Assembly (NCBI GenBank): GCA_023439605.1
Contig: JAEXNS010000227.1
Coordinates: 1 to 7,838 of the forward strand
Direction of reading: 5' to 3'
From: Bacillota bacterium
GTDB taxonomy: Bacteria; Bacillota; Clostridia; Oscillospirales; Ruminococcaceae
DNA: 7,838 bases
The translations under genes were made by a program, and so were the position numbers. The notes below the pieces were generated by a model. That model did not search any database, was not told the DNA's origin, and worked only from the letters and a program-made list of their open reading frames with translations. Positions 7,642 through 7,838 of this stretch are shown in pieces. Numbering within the stretch: position 1 is the stretch's first letter; every line of letters starts with the position of its first letter.

Positions 7642-7673
7642 TATAGTGGTTTAATTAAGTTTAAACCACTATA
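7642..7673 (-). terminator. Intrinsic terminator for a leftward transcript
   Basis: TATAGTGGTTTAA (7642-7654) and TTAAACCACTATA (7661-7673) form a perfect 13-bp stem with a six-base loop. On the - strand the hairpin is followed by six T residues (complement of A7636-7641); on the + strand no T tract follows. It therefore ends a transcript coming leftward from beyond the right edge and insulates the chemoreceptor gene from it. Confidence 0.78.
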
Positions 7674-7684
7674 CTTAAAATAAA

Positions 7685-7748
7685 GATATTTTGCCAAAGA
7701 TCCAGGGCGACTGGAAAGCCTGGTTGACTCCGCAGAGTCGAAACTTTT
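7685..7748 (+). repeat. Dispersed structured-repeat core, copy 2
   Basis: It aligns with 2736-2800 in the same orientation at about 52 of 65 positions. It keeps both tip hairpins: GACTGG/CTGGTT (7709-7714, 7720-7725) with loop AAAGC, and GACTC-CGCA-GAGTC (7726-7739), one pair longer than in copy 1. The three base changes in the first hairpin's stem are C to T and become G-U wobbles if the + strand is the RNA; they would be A-C mismatches on the - strand. An AAAG/CTTT pair (7696-7699, 7744-7747) replaces the AAGG/CCTT pair of copy 1. No promoter is evident for it. Confidence 0.72.
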
Positions 7749-7751
7749 TTT

Positions 7752-7821
7752 AACCTGCTTTGCAGGTTTAGGGATTTTCTATCGCAAAATCCCTACGCTT
7801 CACTTCGTTCGCTACCCTAAA
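7752..7821. repeat. Cluster of palindromes beside repeat copy 2
   Basis: Three perfect inverted repeats are packed into 70 bases: AACCTGC/GCAGGTT with a TTT loop (7752-7768); AGGGATTTT/AAAATCCCT with a seven-base loop (7770-7778, 7786-7794); and TTTAGGG/CCCTAAA (7767-7773, 7815-7821), which shares AGGG with the second, so these two are alternatives. Between them lies CGCTTCACTTCGTTCGC. None has a T tract suited to termination. This looks like a repetitive extragenic palindrome cluster. No gene was found between 7674 and the window end. Confidence 0.55.
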
Positions 7822-7838
7822 AGCTCTTAAAGCATAAG

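Noticed and set aside
7674..7838. A small gene on either strand at the right edge
   Set aside because: All frames are broken by stops within short distances, and the stretch is made of inverted repeats.

Overview
The window looks like a piece of an AT-rich, low-GC Gram-positive chromosome, most likely a fibre-degrading gut or rumen member of the Oscillospiraceae/Ruminococcus group. The evidence is a secreted GH26 mannanase ending in a type I dockerin (cellulosome attachment), Thr-rich linkers, strong AGGAGG ribosome binding sites, and a clostridial-style chemoreceptor. The genus is inferred from these traits, not from a marker gene.

Layout, left to right. (1) 1-2682, + strand: the 3' part of a large gene whose product has an all-beta, propeller-like N-terminal half and a C-terminal family 1 extracellular solute-binding domain; its start lies outside the window. 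(2) 2683-3154 has no gene. It holds a GC-richer structured element (2704-2842) that folds into a closed multi-branch RNA, a terminator-like hairpin (2895-2936), an AT-rich spacer with nothing convincing (2937-3032), a strong extended -10 promoter bracketed by a perfect 14-bp inverted repeat (3033-3103), and a ribosome binding site. (3) 3155-5476, + strand: the dockerin-bearing mannanase (signal peptide, CBM35-like, GH26, Thr linker, unassigned beta module, dockerin). (4) 5503-5548: a perfect 20-bp hairpin serving as a two-way terminator between convergent genes. (5) 5553-7505, - strand: a methyl-accepting chemotaxis protein with a Cache-type sensor. (6) 7506-7838 has no gene. It holds the receptor's ribosome binding site and a possible promoter, a leftward terminator for a transcript from beyond the right edge, a second copy of the structured-element core (7685-7748), and a cluster of palindromes.

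How the genes may fit together: the mannanase would cut beta-mannan outside the cell, displayed on a cellulosome. The solute-binding protein and the chemoreceptor could bind or sense soluble products or other nutrients. No transporter permease, ATPase or regulator gene is visible, so this link rests on adjacency only.

The most unusual content is the structured element. Two copies share about 52 of 65 bases, have matching hairpins, and differ inside one stem only by changes that keep pairing on the + strand. I could not match it to an RNA family I know. The inverted repeat around the mannanase promoter is the second item worth checking.
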